Shown here: positions 1 to 12,766 of the stretch, piece by piece
Layout of the letters: each line of letters opens with the position of its first letter
How positions within the stretch are numbered: the stretch's first letter is position 1
Assembly: GCA_034670405.1 (NCBI GenBank)
Contig: JAXDDX010000011.1
Span: 5,748,001 to 5,812,000, forward strand
DNA length: 64,000 nt
DNA from: Hoplostethus atlanticus
Taxonomy: Eukaryota; Chordata; Actinopteri; Trachichthyiformes; Trachichthyidae
Direction of reading: 5' to 3'
Notes under the pieces: model-generated
Told to the model about the DNA's origin: nothing
The model's database searches: none
Seen by the model: the letters and a program-made list of their open reading frames with translations, nothing else
Position numbers and translations under genes: made by a program

Positions 1-1409
1 AAAAAAAATTATAGCAAGTAGATACATCCCGTTCTATTATACTGAGCAGAAAACAGGGTTCCAAGCAACTCACAAAACTCAGACGCTTTGATTTCCTCTT
101 TTGTTTGCCTTTGATACCTTTTTGAATGATTTCTGTCAAACGTAAGGAGAAATATTGATGATATTGATGAATGCCCCGCTGGCTTTTGTGAGTTGTTTGC
201 CGTGTCTCTATTTTAAGTGTGTTTAAGACCACCTTATCAGTGTAAATGTATGACACAGTTGTACTTCCCAAACCTTTCGTAATGTTTTCATATCGCAACC
301 ATAAAATAGCACTGAATGTTATCGCATTGCCACTGTCCCCAATCATTTGTGAGAGCAGCATGTGTCTGCTGTACCTGTGTGACCTTTTATTTTTTTCCTT
401 CCATGAAAGTTGACTTCCCTTAAAAGGCCACTTGTGGCAGAGTCTCACCCTTGGCATTGAGTCTGTCAGCTGTCTTTGACTGTGGGATTGCAGCCTCTCC
501 CTGGTGCAGCCCTTGACCAGGTTACTCCACATGGTCCAATCAGCCTCGTGGCGATGGACGATATGTTCAATAGGGTTCATATCTGCTTCTTGGCCCAGTG
601 GGTTGTGATTCTTCTATCCCCTTTACATCTTTTCTTTTGCACAAAAAAATGGCACAAATTTAAAGTCACTGATAAACATAATTTTGAGAGATGTTTTGAG
701 AGAGAGAGGTTCTCTGAAAGTGGATTTTGAAATGATTGATATATCTTGATTCCGATCCACACTGTGCTGTGCAGTGAAAAGATGGAAAGAAGCTTGATGT
801 TCTATGAGATGATTGAGAAGGCAGTGTAAAAACACTATGAAAAGCCTACAGTATGTGAGTCCGATGACATTCATTAGTATGTGAGCTCAGTGGCACTCAA
901 GAACCTATTTCAGCGAGGTGTGTTTTCTATTCTATACTGCCTCTGATTAGAATGAACCTCCCTGCCATTCTGAATTTTTGGAAAAATATACACTTATACA
1001 CACATAAAAAGTAAACGTACACATATATACAATTATATAAGCTTTTACTAATGGTGTGTCACGAAAGCCACCGGCAATACATTTAAATTTGGATCAAAAA
1101 TGGATTTCTATTTGATTGCATAAGCTGAGGTGGCCCATATGGAAGGAGCTTATCTCTTGTTTCTGTGACGTGAACCAGCTTAGGTGCAGAAGTACACACT
1201 TTTGGACAATGGCGGTTGCTTACCCCTGATCCAACTCTTGAGTCCTGAGTACCAAGTAGGGAGGTTTTGGGGACTTTGAAAGGACTCGCTACTGTATGTT
1301 TTCCATAGATATATGTTCACTTCCTAGTAGAATCCGTGTCAAATCACACTCCAGCTGTTCCTTTCACTTTGAATGTCCCTCTGTTTGCATATTGAAATCT
1401 GTCTTCCAG
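1..1409. other. Non-coding, probably intron of the unnamed upstream gene
   Basis: No convincing exon is seen. The open frames around 476-874 have no splice sites in sensible places and no familiar peptide. The stretch ends in a pyrimidine-rich acceptor (cttccag, 1,403-1,409) leading into the coding exon at 1,410, so at least its right part is intronic. Confidence 0.5.
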
Positions 1410-2212
1410 AGGGATATGATGTTCTGGATGGCACCTCTTTACTAAATGACGACATGATAGAGGATGATGACGGTGCCAGCTCCTCTGCTTATGTGGAGCT
1501 TGAGAGGCTGGAGAGAGAGACGGCTGCTGCTCGCAGCCAGCACAGTACTAGCTCCACCGTAACGGCAATCTCTGTGCCACCAACATCCCCACCTGCGTAC
1601 AGGGTCCCCACTGCCTCACCCATAGCCACCTCCGAGCCCCCTGTCCCTCAGGCCATCCAGGCCTTCAAGGAGTCTGCCAACATGGTGGCTGCCTTCAACA
1701 TGCAGTGGAAGGACGAGATCTCTGCGATGCGCTACGAGCTGGCAGAGCTGCGCAGGGATGTGTGCGGGGAGCTGAAGACCTTCAACAGCAACTTCTTCAA
1801 CTTCACCCAGTGCTACAACATGTGGACTTTGTGTCGCGAGCCGGGCAGCGACAGCACCACGCAGACAGACAACCGGGTGTCCGTAGGAATCCAAGCAGGC
1901 TCAAGTTGGCCTGTCCGGCAGAATACGGAGGACAAGTCGGTAATGTGCCAACCAGAACCGGCCCCATTCAGCATCATAGATCTGATGGACCCACCCCGCA
2001 TCGAGATTATAGAGGGCACCCCTGATGGCACGCCAGAAGGGTCAAGCAGCCCCGCCAGCCCACGTCCAATGGAGGACTTCCCATGGGAGATCAACAAAAA
2101 ACAAAAGGCCCACAAGCAGTCAGAATCAGGTGGCCAAAGAAGTGCTAGTCTGGAACTGTGGAGCAGGAAGTACACCAGTGGGCCCATGTCATACCTGTCT
2201 ATGTCATTCTAA
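1410..2212 (+). CDS. Terminal coding exon of an unrecognised protein with a coiled-coil-like segment and LC8-like motifs
   Basis: A strong acceptor (tctgtcttccag) precedes 1,410. The first two bases complete a split codon, and the frame then runs open to a TAA at 2,210-2,212, giving about 267 residues. The upstream methionine of this frame (1,373) lies in the intron and is not the start. In order, the peptide shows an acidic stretch (DDMIEDDDG), a short charged helix (VELERLERE), a Ser/Thr/Pro-rich linker, and a helical heptad-like region beginning FKESANMVAAFNMQWKDEI and continuing through AELRRDVCGELKTF. Next come STTQTD and VSVGIQAG, which resemble dynein light chain LC8-binding motifs, then an acidic Pro-rich tail. 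GC content and codon use are clearly those of an exon. I do not recognise the family. It lies on the same strand as dlgap2 but does not resemble the DLGAP N-terminus as I remember it. It may be the C-terminus of a neighbouring gene or of a gene nested in a dlgap2 intron. Confidence 0.62.
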
Positions 2213-3375
2213 TCATTTCCCATTCTACGCATAGAACCAGACCAGGAGGCTAGGGTGAAAACCTGGAGGTCACAAAGAAAGGCAGGGCAGTGCTGTTGTT
2301 AGATGTCCCTTTACTCTATGCAGACGCAGAGTCTGGCATCTCTTGAACAGGTTATGATCATGTTCAAACAATCTTTTAACAAGTGTCTTGCTTAACCACG
2401 GGAATAAAAGAGAATCATTTTGTTTTACATCATACTGAGGTGACATGAGAATGTGAAACAGAATGTGACTGATGTTAAGATCCTCAAGTGCCAACAAGTG
2501 CAGCATTATCTATCCTCCCTTGTCCTAAATAGCTAACCTTTTAGATAAACAGTCACTTCAAGTAAGCATGAAACAAGTAATCATAAAATATGAGGGTCAT
2601 TTAGCCACAAAACTCAATAATCAGTCAGAATCAGTGTTAGGTGAGACATAAGGCCACCTGTCTGTGCCCATGAGGAATTTAAATAGCTGTTCATTCCAGT
2701 TTCTCTTCACGTAGAAACATTCTCTTAAGCACCTGAGTATACTGATAAAATACTGTGAATAACTTTATAAAGCCTAGTTTTTTCAATGAATGCACCGAAA
2801 GACAAATACATTATTTAGGAATATCTTGGTGTATCATTTATTAGTTATTCTAATCAAAGCATTCCCTTCCATCCATTTTGTAGCCAGTTCCAGTAGAAAT
2901 GGGCATTTTGAAAATTTCCGATTTTAAGGTAGCCCTTGAGAAATCGTCCCAATGTTTGAACTGGTTGAACCGCAGAACATAAAGTGGTAACTAATCATAT
3001 GACAAAGACAGCGCAAAGTAGTAGGAAAACCTTTTAATCAATAATCCCGATACAAGTTTCTAAAAGCCTAATCCTCTGGAATACTGTATGGATGACAGTC
3101 TCATGGCTCGGTGGACTTACAGTACATAGTCCCTGGCTAAAAATGTTTACAATGGATCATTTGTTAAGGACTACGAAATGACTTAAAAGTTTAACAACAA
3201 AAGCAGTGAAGGAGAATAGTTGGGATTCAGAACGATCATCAAGTATGAATGTATTGGCTTCAATTCATTCCTGCACAAAATGCATGCATGTTTGAACTCT
3301 ATACGTGTATATAAATGTACCATTTTTGTATATAGAGAAACTTATATTAAATACTTGTACTGTTTGCAATTATAA
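2213..3375 (+). other. Probable 3' UTR of the unnamed gene
   Basis: The stretch after the TAA has no coding signal. Candidate poly(A) signals are AATAAA at about 2,402 (ggaataaaag) and AT-rich sequence around 3,340-3,370 (atattaaatacttgtac) that looks like a vertebrate UTR end. The true end cannot be set without transcript data. Confidence 0.35.
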
Positions 3376-6300
3376 CCATACTGTGTTCTGACATAGCTCT
3401 GAGAGGGGTTACGGTAGTAATTGTGGTTCTAAACCAAACCCAGCACTTTTCCCATCATGTTTACCCTAGAGGTCTGTCTCCATTCATTCCATCAAGCACA
3501 TCACCCAGCTGTTAGTGCACCTCATAGGTTAGTAGTTCATACCAGTGTTTCCCCTATAGTCTTTCGTGCAGTGGTGATTGGAGGTAATTAAATATGGTTT
3601 CCCATCTAGTTCCACTTTTGGTTTTAGTGGAAGTTGTATCACAAATAAGTATCAGTAAAAGTAGTAATTTTAGACATTGGCCGTGTGGTTCTGAATACAC
3701 TGAGGAGAAATTTGGGCTAAATTCGAATGTTGTTTTTTTTCTTTAATGCCACATTTTGTCTAGCTGTAGTGGTTCATCACTGCTGAAAGATCAAAGGGAA
3801 ACACCGGTCCATACACGTAGACAATCAGAGCCACCGAGGGCCTCTACCTCTCCGACCATGTCCCCAGAGGTGCAGTATAGTACTGCTGAATGTACTAACA
3901 CCGCCTCACTAGTGATGGCTTAGCAGGGCTCCTGGCGAACCTTTAATGGGTGGGAGCCCTCAATCATCTGCTACATTGGGCCAATTGCTTGTTTTGTGTG
4001 TTCCTCCATAAAGAATAGCTGGTCATAAGCCACTCGCATCCCCCTTAGCCACTCATCTGCTCCATTGTCTTATTGTACCAACATGGCGTACCAAAGTTAT
4101 TACTGAGGCCCATGGAACTGAGGCCTACATCAAACTTCTCCGAGTTTCACAGCACTTATCTCTGGACGGTCACTGCAGCACAGGACCATGGGAAGCCTGT
4201 ATGTATCAGACCCCTGACTGAAATGTGAACCTCTCAAAAAGACTTTCTGTAAAGGAGAGGCAACATCTCTCACTTTATCAGGAAAGCGGATCTTCTTCCC
4301 CTTTTTGCACGACCAAAAGACAATACTTGAGACACAAGTGGCACTTTGAAAAGATGATATTTATACAAAAGGTTGTACTAAAGATGAGATCAAAATTAAA
4401 ATCGAAGCCACACAGGTATATATATATATATATTAAAAAAAAAAAAAGAAGACAGACATTTTCACCTGAGTTATTAACTCCACCCCACACACCTGGTACA
4501 GTAACTCCTGAGGTTAAATGCCCAGCTGGATGGTCATTTGCCTTAATAATCTAATGTATGTGTTACAGAGGCACACTATCTTAGGGCATGTATTGGCAAT
4601 TCTGTTCTTTGGCAGCAACTCCATAACTCTGAACTTTCAGCGTTTGGTACAAAAGATTCTAGGTTATAAATGAGCTCTACTGTATTGTTGCCATTCTCCA
4701 CCATTTGCAATACAGAGTAACAATAATATAGCTCTATGCCTATTTTTGGTTGTTATCAACCCTTAAGTTTCCCATTAGAAAACCAGCCACATGCTGGATT
4801 GGCATAAATCCTCCTGATTTCAATGAAAGGCATATGACTGTGAGAGCATTTAACAAAACAGCCTATAATCATTTTAATATATTAAAATAACTTTGGGAAG
4901 GCTTGTATTCATATATTCCTTTTGTTGATGATTAAGAGGGGATTGCAGTGGCATTCCTTACTTGCATTCCTCCCCATGTCTGGGGAGTGCAAACTAATTT
5001 AAAGGTGCTGAATTCATGATGAAGACTGGCCAATCATGATGTCTCAAAACTACATTCATTCATTCTATGCAAGTCCTTTGTTCTCTGTTATATTGTTATG
5101 TCATCTCAATATTTGCAGTTGTAGATGTTATAGGTCCTTTATGTTAAACCCTCATGCCGGTCATCAACGCCCCGGAACGGAATGGATTTTTCAGAAACTT
5201 TCTGAGGATATTTTTTCGCATGAGCCTCAGGCAATGCTAACTTTCTTTTCTTTTCATGATCTTGTCAGAAACTCATTTATTTTTTCTATTGGCATATATA
5301 TATATATATACAGTATATATATATACTATGAAAGTTTGCGGGTGAAATTCCTGAAAACATAGTACTGTAGCACAAAACAAAGTTAATTTTAATGTTCTTT
5401 CCATTGAAAGCTACGCGTATGCATTTTGTTAATATGACATGACACTTAATATTCAACGTTGAAGTACAAGTTTGGCTTTTTTTGTGTAATAAGTGGGTCA
5501 TGGGCCTGTGAGTGGTATATGGCCTAGGTGAAATTTTGCCACTGCTAATACTGCTAATAATGCTAATACTAAGAGAATCCACCCTCGGATACTTTTACAC
5601 TGTTAGAAATCATCAATCTGTGATGTTCAATGCATTCCAGTAAGTGCTGTAATTTACTTTTTTTTACCCACTTTTCCTTAACCTACCTCATCTACTTCTA
5701 CTTCAGTTTTGTACATTTCCCAGAATGCCTTTTGGCAACCCCCAGAGAATGGGCGTGAGCTTCTTGCTTCCAATCAAAGCTGGGCGTATGGGAATATAAA
5801 TATAGCTAGCTAAACAACTAGTTTGTGAACACTGAGGTGTCTACGATCTCCGCCACGCCCCTTACTCAACCCGCAACATGTCTTGTGGCTGCATTGCATT
5901 ATGGTCTATCGAAGCTACTGTCAGTGGAGTAATTGGTGTCTCTTCGTCTTCTATGATGGATTTCTCCCTGTATGATTTAGAGATCTGCATGGGTGTGAAA
6001 TTTAACCTGACCCGACTCAACCTGACATGTTGCAGACACCTATATTATTGATAAACGTCGGTACAAAATGCTGGGTCCAGAATGAAGCCCTTGCTGTTTG
6101 ATTCTGAGGGACGGACACCAAAACCTGACGTTTACCGTTCATGTTTTAGATTAGCTGAAAACATTTCTCGAATAAGAAAAATACACCACCAAACATTAAA
6201 ATTAACCCAGGAATGCAAAGTACATCACCGATAGCTGTTTATTTTAACAGATTTAGTGGCCTATGGTGGATTTTTCCTTTTAATAGTCACAGGGGTGTCA

Positions 6301-9300
6301 TGGTGATGTTTGAAAAGACCCTCGTGTTTCCCTGGTTTCACCTGGGTTTCATTTCTCTCAGGCAATCAAACCATTATCAATCCTTTAATCCTTTAATCGA
6401 CAAGAAACAAAGACCATTCAAAGAATTGATACACACACAGTGCATCTATGTACCTGAACAACCTGCATAGTAGTAGCATCATAGCAGTGGTGTGGGTTTG
6501 GATATCATAAATGAAAGAATTTAAAACAATTGCAAGCGCATCACATATTCACGATTTCTGTCCTGATTACAAACTGACTAGTAAACAAAATGTTCTTCTC
6601 TGATTATTTGTGCTGTCGAAAAGTTCTCTCAATTCTTATATCATGTTCAATTGTTAATTCTAGTGATTAGTTGATGCCAGGAACTCACCCAGACTATAAA
6701 TAAGTTGAACTAAAATGTTTCACTGTCATTGCATCACCCAAAGAAATGAACATTCCCTTAAAACTGCTGACATTGATCTAAATATTGTCACAAAAAGATT
6801 TATATTTGACACAAATACTGAAGAGAGGCTATCAGAAATACTTTTTTTAACCATGAAACCATATTTTGTGTAATGAAATATATACTTATGTGTATGATAT
6901 GTTATTATGTAGTCAATTAGCCCATGAGTGTTTTTTGTGTTTACACTTTGTTACCATTCAGAGATCTGATGCAACTACTGTGCCACCTCTATGATGTCCA
7001 GTTAGTGAGACCAAGGTTTTTGGCTGGAATCTGATCTCATTTCAAAAAAAAATAAGAACAAAAAATCACCTAAACCTGTAACTCTGCTTGAATATAAATC
7101 CTTTTCTAACCCGGTGTTCTCCCTCCTGCATTTATTCAAAGTTTCTTGGAGGAAACGTGCTTCTCTGTTTTTGCACCAATCATGCCGCAATTTTCAGGGA
7201 TCTCAGACTGCAATGTTTAGTGGAACAGATTTTGTCAAAACTACAATGGATCCTTTTTAAAAACCAGAAAGTTTAGCCTGCATTTGTTAGCTTATGCTTG
7301 ATTTTGTTACACAAATAATTCCAGTATGTGACACTGTACTTTTGTTTTCATTTATTTTCAAATTTTTTGCTTATTGTGGTGTTTCTTGTGAATTTTCAGT
7401 TACAACTTTTATTGGCCTTATGTATTTTTCATAAATTGATATAAAACAATGATCAAGATGTTTATGATGTTTATGTTTATGATAATTTAATGGGGGTCAT
7501 AGCTTTACAATGGCATCCAAAGATTAAACTCAACCATGGTTAGTATTACTGTATATAGGCTTATAATTGAACCAAGGTTATTACAACGCTGTTTTCTTTC
7601 CACTTGTCCACAGTAAAGGACACTCCACGCACTTAAAGCCACAGTCACTACACAGCACAGGCACCGGACCTTTTGCTTTGATCCTCTCAATATGCATTGC
7701 TTTTGTACTAAGCTACCGCCTTTTTGTTTTTTTTGTTTTATGTTTTTGTTTTCATTTTAGGCGCCCGTAGCTTAGCTGGGGGGCGTAGCGTGTACGGTAG
7801 GTCTGGTAGGGAACCACTTTATTCTATCCTTTTTTTCTATGTCGTTAATACATTTTTTCCATACATTTTGTCCCAGCCATTGACATTCGCCACATGATAA
7901 GATAAGACACATCCCAAGTTGAAGACCTGTCACCATACTCACTTAGTCTGTAAAGACACATTTCAATGTCTTCATCTGTTTGCCACTGAATACATTGAAT
8001 CCAATGGAAATTCCAACATTGTTTTGCAGCTTGCTGCACAGGTACTGGATAGTGATTTCTACGGTACTTGACCAAATCAAACCAAGAACAACAACAAAAA
8101 AAAACCTGTTGAGTGCTACGCCATATGTCGGCCATGTGTTAATACACTGGCATTTTTTTCTTACAATATCTCCCGGATTTGAACAGAGCAAGAGATGAGA
8201 ATTATTGTTCCATTTAAAATCTCTTCTGCACAACCTTTAACAAAACCCACATTTTAGAGGTACACGATGATTCATTTGGTTTGGTTTTATTTGTTTATTA
8301 TGTTTTAATATTACAGTTCAGTTCAAATTCATTGGTATTAGTGCTAAATCACCCTCTTGCTTTAACCATTGTATATATTTTTTCTTTAAACGAATAGAGG
8401 GGAATAAAATCAGCACGCCGTATTGTGTGTCTACTTTAGATGTTCTGGCATGCAGCAAGGCAGGTTATGACCAACATAACGGCTTTGTTCTACAAACCAC
8501 CACAAATCAATGCTGATTCTGCATGATCTCTTTAGTGTTGCGATATTCCAGTGCACAAGCCACGATGTCTAAAAACGATAACCTGTGTTGCTGTTTTCCA
8601 TTTAACGCCTTTCCATATCTGAAGTTCACCTCATCCTTCCAAGTTTAATTTCAAAGGAAGGATAGGGAGTACCGCTGCTCCTCCTGTCTGAGGAGGATTT
8701 TGAAGCGCTTTGATAAAATATTAAAAAGTCCAAATTTAATTCACATGGTGACACATTCACTTCTGGTGAATTCGAGAAATGTCACTGTACAGTGAAAATG
8801 AGCAACTTTTCATGCAGTCTACAACAAAATCTTTCTAGTTATTCTAGTTATATAGTAAAAGATACAGGGTAGGTACTGTGTATGGCAGTTGTTAGCTTAA
8901 ACGGATGGTCTTGAACGTGCATTAGCTTTGTAATTATGCAATACAAATTGAGAAGTGGCTGCTTATATTGAAAAATGTATATTGAGTGGCAACGTTTATA
9001 TTCAGCTGCAATTACCTCAACAAAGTTAATTTAATGGTTAAAACTTGTTACTCTAGTGCCAAGCTTCATGAGGAGGCTGTGGAAAAGGTTACTAAAAATC
9101 TTTATTTGTTTGCATATATATTTGGTACAACTGAACGTTTTGGTGTAAATTAAGATGCACCCTACTACATCATAGGAGTAAAGGCAATGGAAGGATGTTT
9201 ATATTTGTTGAAATGTTGCTTTCAGGCCATTGATTTGTAATGGTTTGTTGTGATATTTCATACATAAAAAGGATAATCCACCTTGCATCCATGGGGGCAT

Positions 9301-10399
9301 CACCACTGTATGTATATATGTATGTGGCTATGGACAACATGCTTGTTTTATTGTACTTCCAACACCTCTTGACAAAAGGGATACCTACATTTGAACAGCC
9401 TCCAGCCAAAGCCGCTGGTAATGAACTATACACACCCTCGACCAGTCCTGCTATTTGTCCTCTGTCAAATCATCCATCCATTCATCCATCCATCTATCAA
9501 CTCTCCACCTTTGCACACCGCCCATGCCATACTCAAGCTCCTGACGAAAAGGCCTGAAGAAAAATCCCACTTCGCTTTTGTTGGATCAGGCTACATTGGT
9601 AGGAGAAAAGAATCTACTTTACTTAGCCCATGCTCTTTTTTTCAGCTAAGCACAGTAATTTATTTTGCCGATTGAAATATCTGTCATTCATGCACATCCT
9701 AAAGAGATGTTATTTAGGTCAGAGCATCAATAATTTAGGAAAATACAAGTTTAGAGTAGCGATGGATATTTTCTTTCAAGAGAAAAAAATCCCTTTATCC
9801 TCAAGTAACCCATGCATCTATGGGGCAATTCCAGCTCAAACAGGTTACTTACCTCTTAATTGCACTATTGTATATTTTACATGTACAATAGTCATAATAT
9901 TTACATTTGTTACAGTACATTGGGCAGCCTTTTTATCTTGTACATCCCCATTGTGCTTCTTCTTTGCTCTTGGGCTCCAGTAACTTGTCAACTTTCCCCT
10001 CCTGTAACATGGCATAAAAACTGTTTTAGGTTATATAAAGTGGACTAGACAGATTCAGACTTTCCCCAGTCACGTTCCTCACTCACTCAGGCTGAGGATG
10101 CTGTGATGTACTAAGCTGTAAACAAATTGCTTCAGTTGCATTGGTTTAGCAAACTGTTCAGACCAGAATATTAAAATAGCTGCAGTGCTTTTAACCCGAT
10201 TGTCCATTGATGTATCTAGCAAGGCATAGCGTTACACCTACTCATCATTTATTTTTCAACTTGTCACCATAATCCGACAGACGCACATTCACACCGACCT
10301 CGTTACATCTGCAGCCCCCATGCTCATGCGCACAGCCTGTCAGTCATTCCACGTCATTAAGCCGCTTCACCCTGACTTGAGTAAGAATCAGTATCTCAC
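3376..10399. other. Non-coding AT-rich region with scattered repeats
   Basis: No exon is supported. The stretch holds TA-dinucleotide runs near 4,418-4,432 and 5,294-5,327, one copy of an interspersed repeat (5,655-6,150), a tRNA-like start of a possible SINE near 7,762-7,790 (cgtagcttagctgg), and a CATC-rich simple repeat at 9,470-9,500. The listed open frames are short, lack splice context and carry no known peptide. Confidence 0.5.
5655..6150. repeat. Interspersed repeat, copy A (second copy near 35,170-35,465)
   Basis: Several blocks recur in the same order near 35.2 kb. They include 'cccagaatg', 'cagagaatg', 'aacatgtcttgtggc', 'gcattatggtctatcga', a 'gctgtcagtggag'-type block, 'tacaaaatg'/'gcaaaatg' and 'aaacctgatgtttacc' with small changes. 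The copies are diverged and differ by insertions. The family is not identified. Confidence 0.6.
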
Positions 10400-10611
10400 C
10401 AGCCTCTTTGCCTAGCCAAGTCCACATCTATGGCAAGGACGGTCTCTGGCACAAATGGAGGGAGGCGGATGGAGAGGAGAGGCTGTCCGTCAGAACATTT
10501 GCGGTGATTTTCTCCTGAAATAAAGTCCTTGACCACAAACGAGCAAAGGTTTGAGAGGTCTTGTTGAAAGAGCAAGAGGCTGAAGGTCTGTGATATATTC
10601 TCTGCACCATA
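10400..10611 (-). CDS. Possible exon of an unknown gene (weak call)
   Basis: On the - strand a good acceptor (cacaatgcttttcag) is followed by 212 open bases and a good donor (gtgagata). The peptide contains QTFSLLLFQQDLSNLCSFVV and later LPPFVPETVLAIDVDLARQR, with local GC content higher than the surroundings. I do not recognise the protein and see no partner exon nearby. It could be a lone exon of a nested - strand gene, a pseudogene piece or chance. Confidence 0.25.
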
Positions 10612-12709
10612 CTGAAAAGCATTGTGAAATGACATCCAGTCACATTTTACATAAAGTCTATGCATGTACCATAGGTCTGTATAGCTACATAGGTAACCAG
10701 TTGTGAATTTTCTCTTATCTGCGTACTGCAAAGAAGATTGAACACAAGAGAAATAGTTATAATTGAACCATGCTACTCTGTAATTACCTAATTATGCAGC
10801 ACTGTAAAGTTGCCATGTAACAGCATGAGGTTAACAAAACTTCATGTCAAGTGTGACTTAAATCTTATGCAGCCAAGTGCAAAAGGGATTTAAAATGACT
10901 AATTCTTCTTCATAAAAAAGTTAACAAAGTTGATTGATTACAGAAATAACAAATTGGAAGGCTCGCAGTTTAAGATTGGAATGATGGAACTGTTAAAAGT
11001 GATACCCTTTATAAGGAGCTCCTCATAGCGTGCACCTATTTTCAATGTATATCGACTATTGCATCACCAAAAAACAGTCCAGAAATGGATAAAGACGGAG
11101 AAATTAGAGGTTTTAATGTGACTGCCTTGCTTTTCTGTTCAGAAAATAAGGGTTCTCTGTCTCTGTCCCCTCGGCTCACTCTGTCTGATTTTCTGTGTGT
11201 TCCCGCTGTCTTAACCCCATTGCTGTTTTTAGCTCGTCAAAAAATGCCACTGAAGCTTCTTGACAGAAACTAAAATGTTCCAATTCAAGCTCATGTTTAT
11301 GTGGCATTTCCCTACAGTAGTGTAGTCTATTGTTTGGCTAATTCAATGGTAGATTTTTTGGTTTTGTTACTGTCTGTCTCTGTCTCTCTTCTCAGTCTTT
11401 GTCTGTTCATGACATTTTTTTGTTGGCTTTACACTCAAACTATTGCAATGTTCTGTTCTTTTCAAACTGTTTACAATTTACATTTAACAATAACAAACTC
11501 CTTCATTTTTATTTATTTTTTTCCTGTTACTTTTAAACACCAGTTCCTTTGACATGCATATTATATTTCATGACTTGGGGCTGTGATCAGCTCAAAGACC
11601 AAATTGGTTTTTCATTCTAAAAAAAAAAATGAATTATATAAATCTCAGTGTAGAAAAAATGTGCAAGCAAGTAAATTATCTAGAAATTTAGAATCATGAA
11701 TTAGAATCATTTAATTCCATTTTAATATTTCAGACCCTGAAAACATCCTTATTCATTTGACTTGATATTCATAGTTTTGTTTAATTTCTGCACCTTGTCT
11801 TCTATCTGTTTTTGCTCATGTACAGTATGCTTTTAGGGTGTCTTGAGATCCGGATGATGCATGTCACCTCTTGTGTGTTGCGGTGCTTTACTCACTTACC
11901 TGTTGAGCCTAGTCTGATAAGTTTAGATTGATCTTCAGGTCATGATACATGGGGAACATTTTCAGACAATGCAGATTGACCAAAGTTTGACCAAAAGTGA
12001 TTTTTCATGACCCTATTGACTATGGTATTGTATAATATACAATGATACAACGATATTATCGTTATCCACGTTGACTTTGCCCCAATCTTTATTCCTGCAA
12101 TACTGCCTATTTCTATGACCTCCTAAAGTTTGGTCCCATGGATCATGGTCTTTTGCTATTCCCTTCTTCTACTGGTTAGCCTGATACTGTTATTGCTACT
12201 ACAATGCACCAAGCAATTGTTGGACAATGTAGATAGGCAACTTTCCCAGCAACAGGAAAAAAACAAAACCAGAGCTGAACTCCTTGCGTATGAGCATTGT
12301 CCATGAACTTGCCTGGTGTACCGGTACCATTAGGGTGTCTGCATATTGAGGATAGGAACACAGCTAATGCTGGATACTGAGTGTCAATCAGTAATCAGTA
12401 TTTCCCCCAGATTTGTTTCTCCCTGAAGCAGCATTTAGACATTGACAGTAAAGTCTCAGTTTAAATCACTACAAATGAAACTGTTAGAGGCCAAGTACGT
12501 CTTTCTGTGCACCGTTCTAGCACTGTCAATCCAGCATATCTGTGTTTCTGCCTCTACCTATTATCAACTACGATTAGCGAAGAGAAAATGTTCCTGTAAA
12601 TATTTGTAATGTGTCACTCGAGTGTGACTTCTACAAGGAGTGAGTTATTGTCGGTAGCCTGTTGTTGACCTCCATCTCTCCTCTCTAACTTGTTGCTTGC
12701 TCCTTCCAG
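10612..12709. other. Non-coding region
   Basis: AT-rich DNA without supported exons. Short open frames at 11,085-11,552 are low-complexity Leu/Ser/Phe-rich translations of T-rich DNA. The final bases form the pyrimidine tract of the candidate exon at 12,710. Confidence 0.45.
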
Positions 12710-12766
12710 GGATCCAGTTTCGTCTCCCTACTTCCTGCAGCGTGGACCGAGCTCAGCCACCTCCAG
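12710..12766 (+). CDS. Candidate 57-base in-frame cassette exon, possibly of dlgap2
   Basis: A pyrimidine-rich acceptor (cttgctccttccag) precedes 12,710 and a donor gtacca follows 12,766. The length is 57 bases. In the phase that would join the dlgap2 exon at 18,998 (one base carried over), the frame is open and gives IQFRLPTSCSVDRAQPPP followed by AVSY. It is therefore phase-compatible with the next known exon, but I do not remember such a peptide in vertebrate DLGAP2. Treat it as a splice-site-based guess. Confidence 0.3.

Noticed and set aside
1616..2187. Two - strand and one + strand frames over the first coding exon
   Set aside because: Shadow frames of the exon 1,410-2,212; no splice logic and no familiar peptide.
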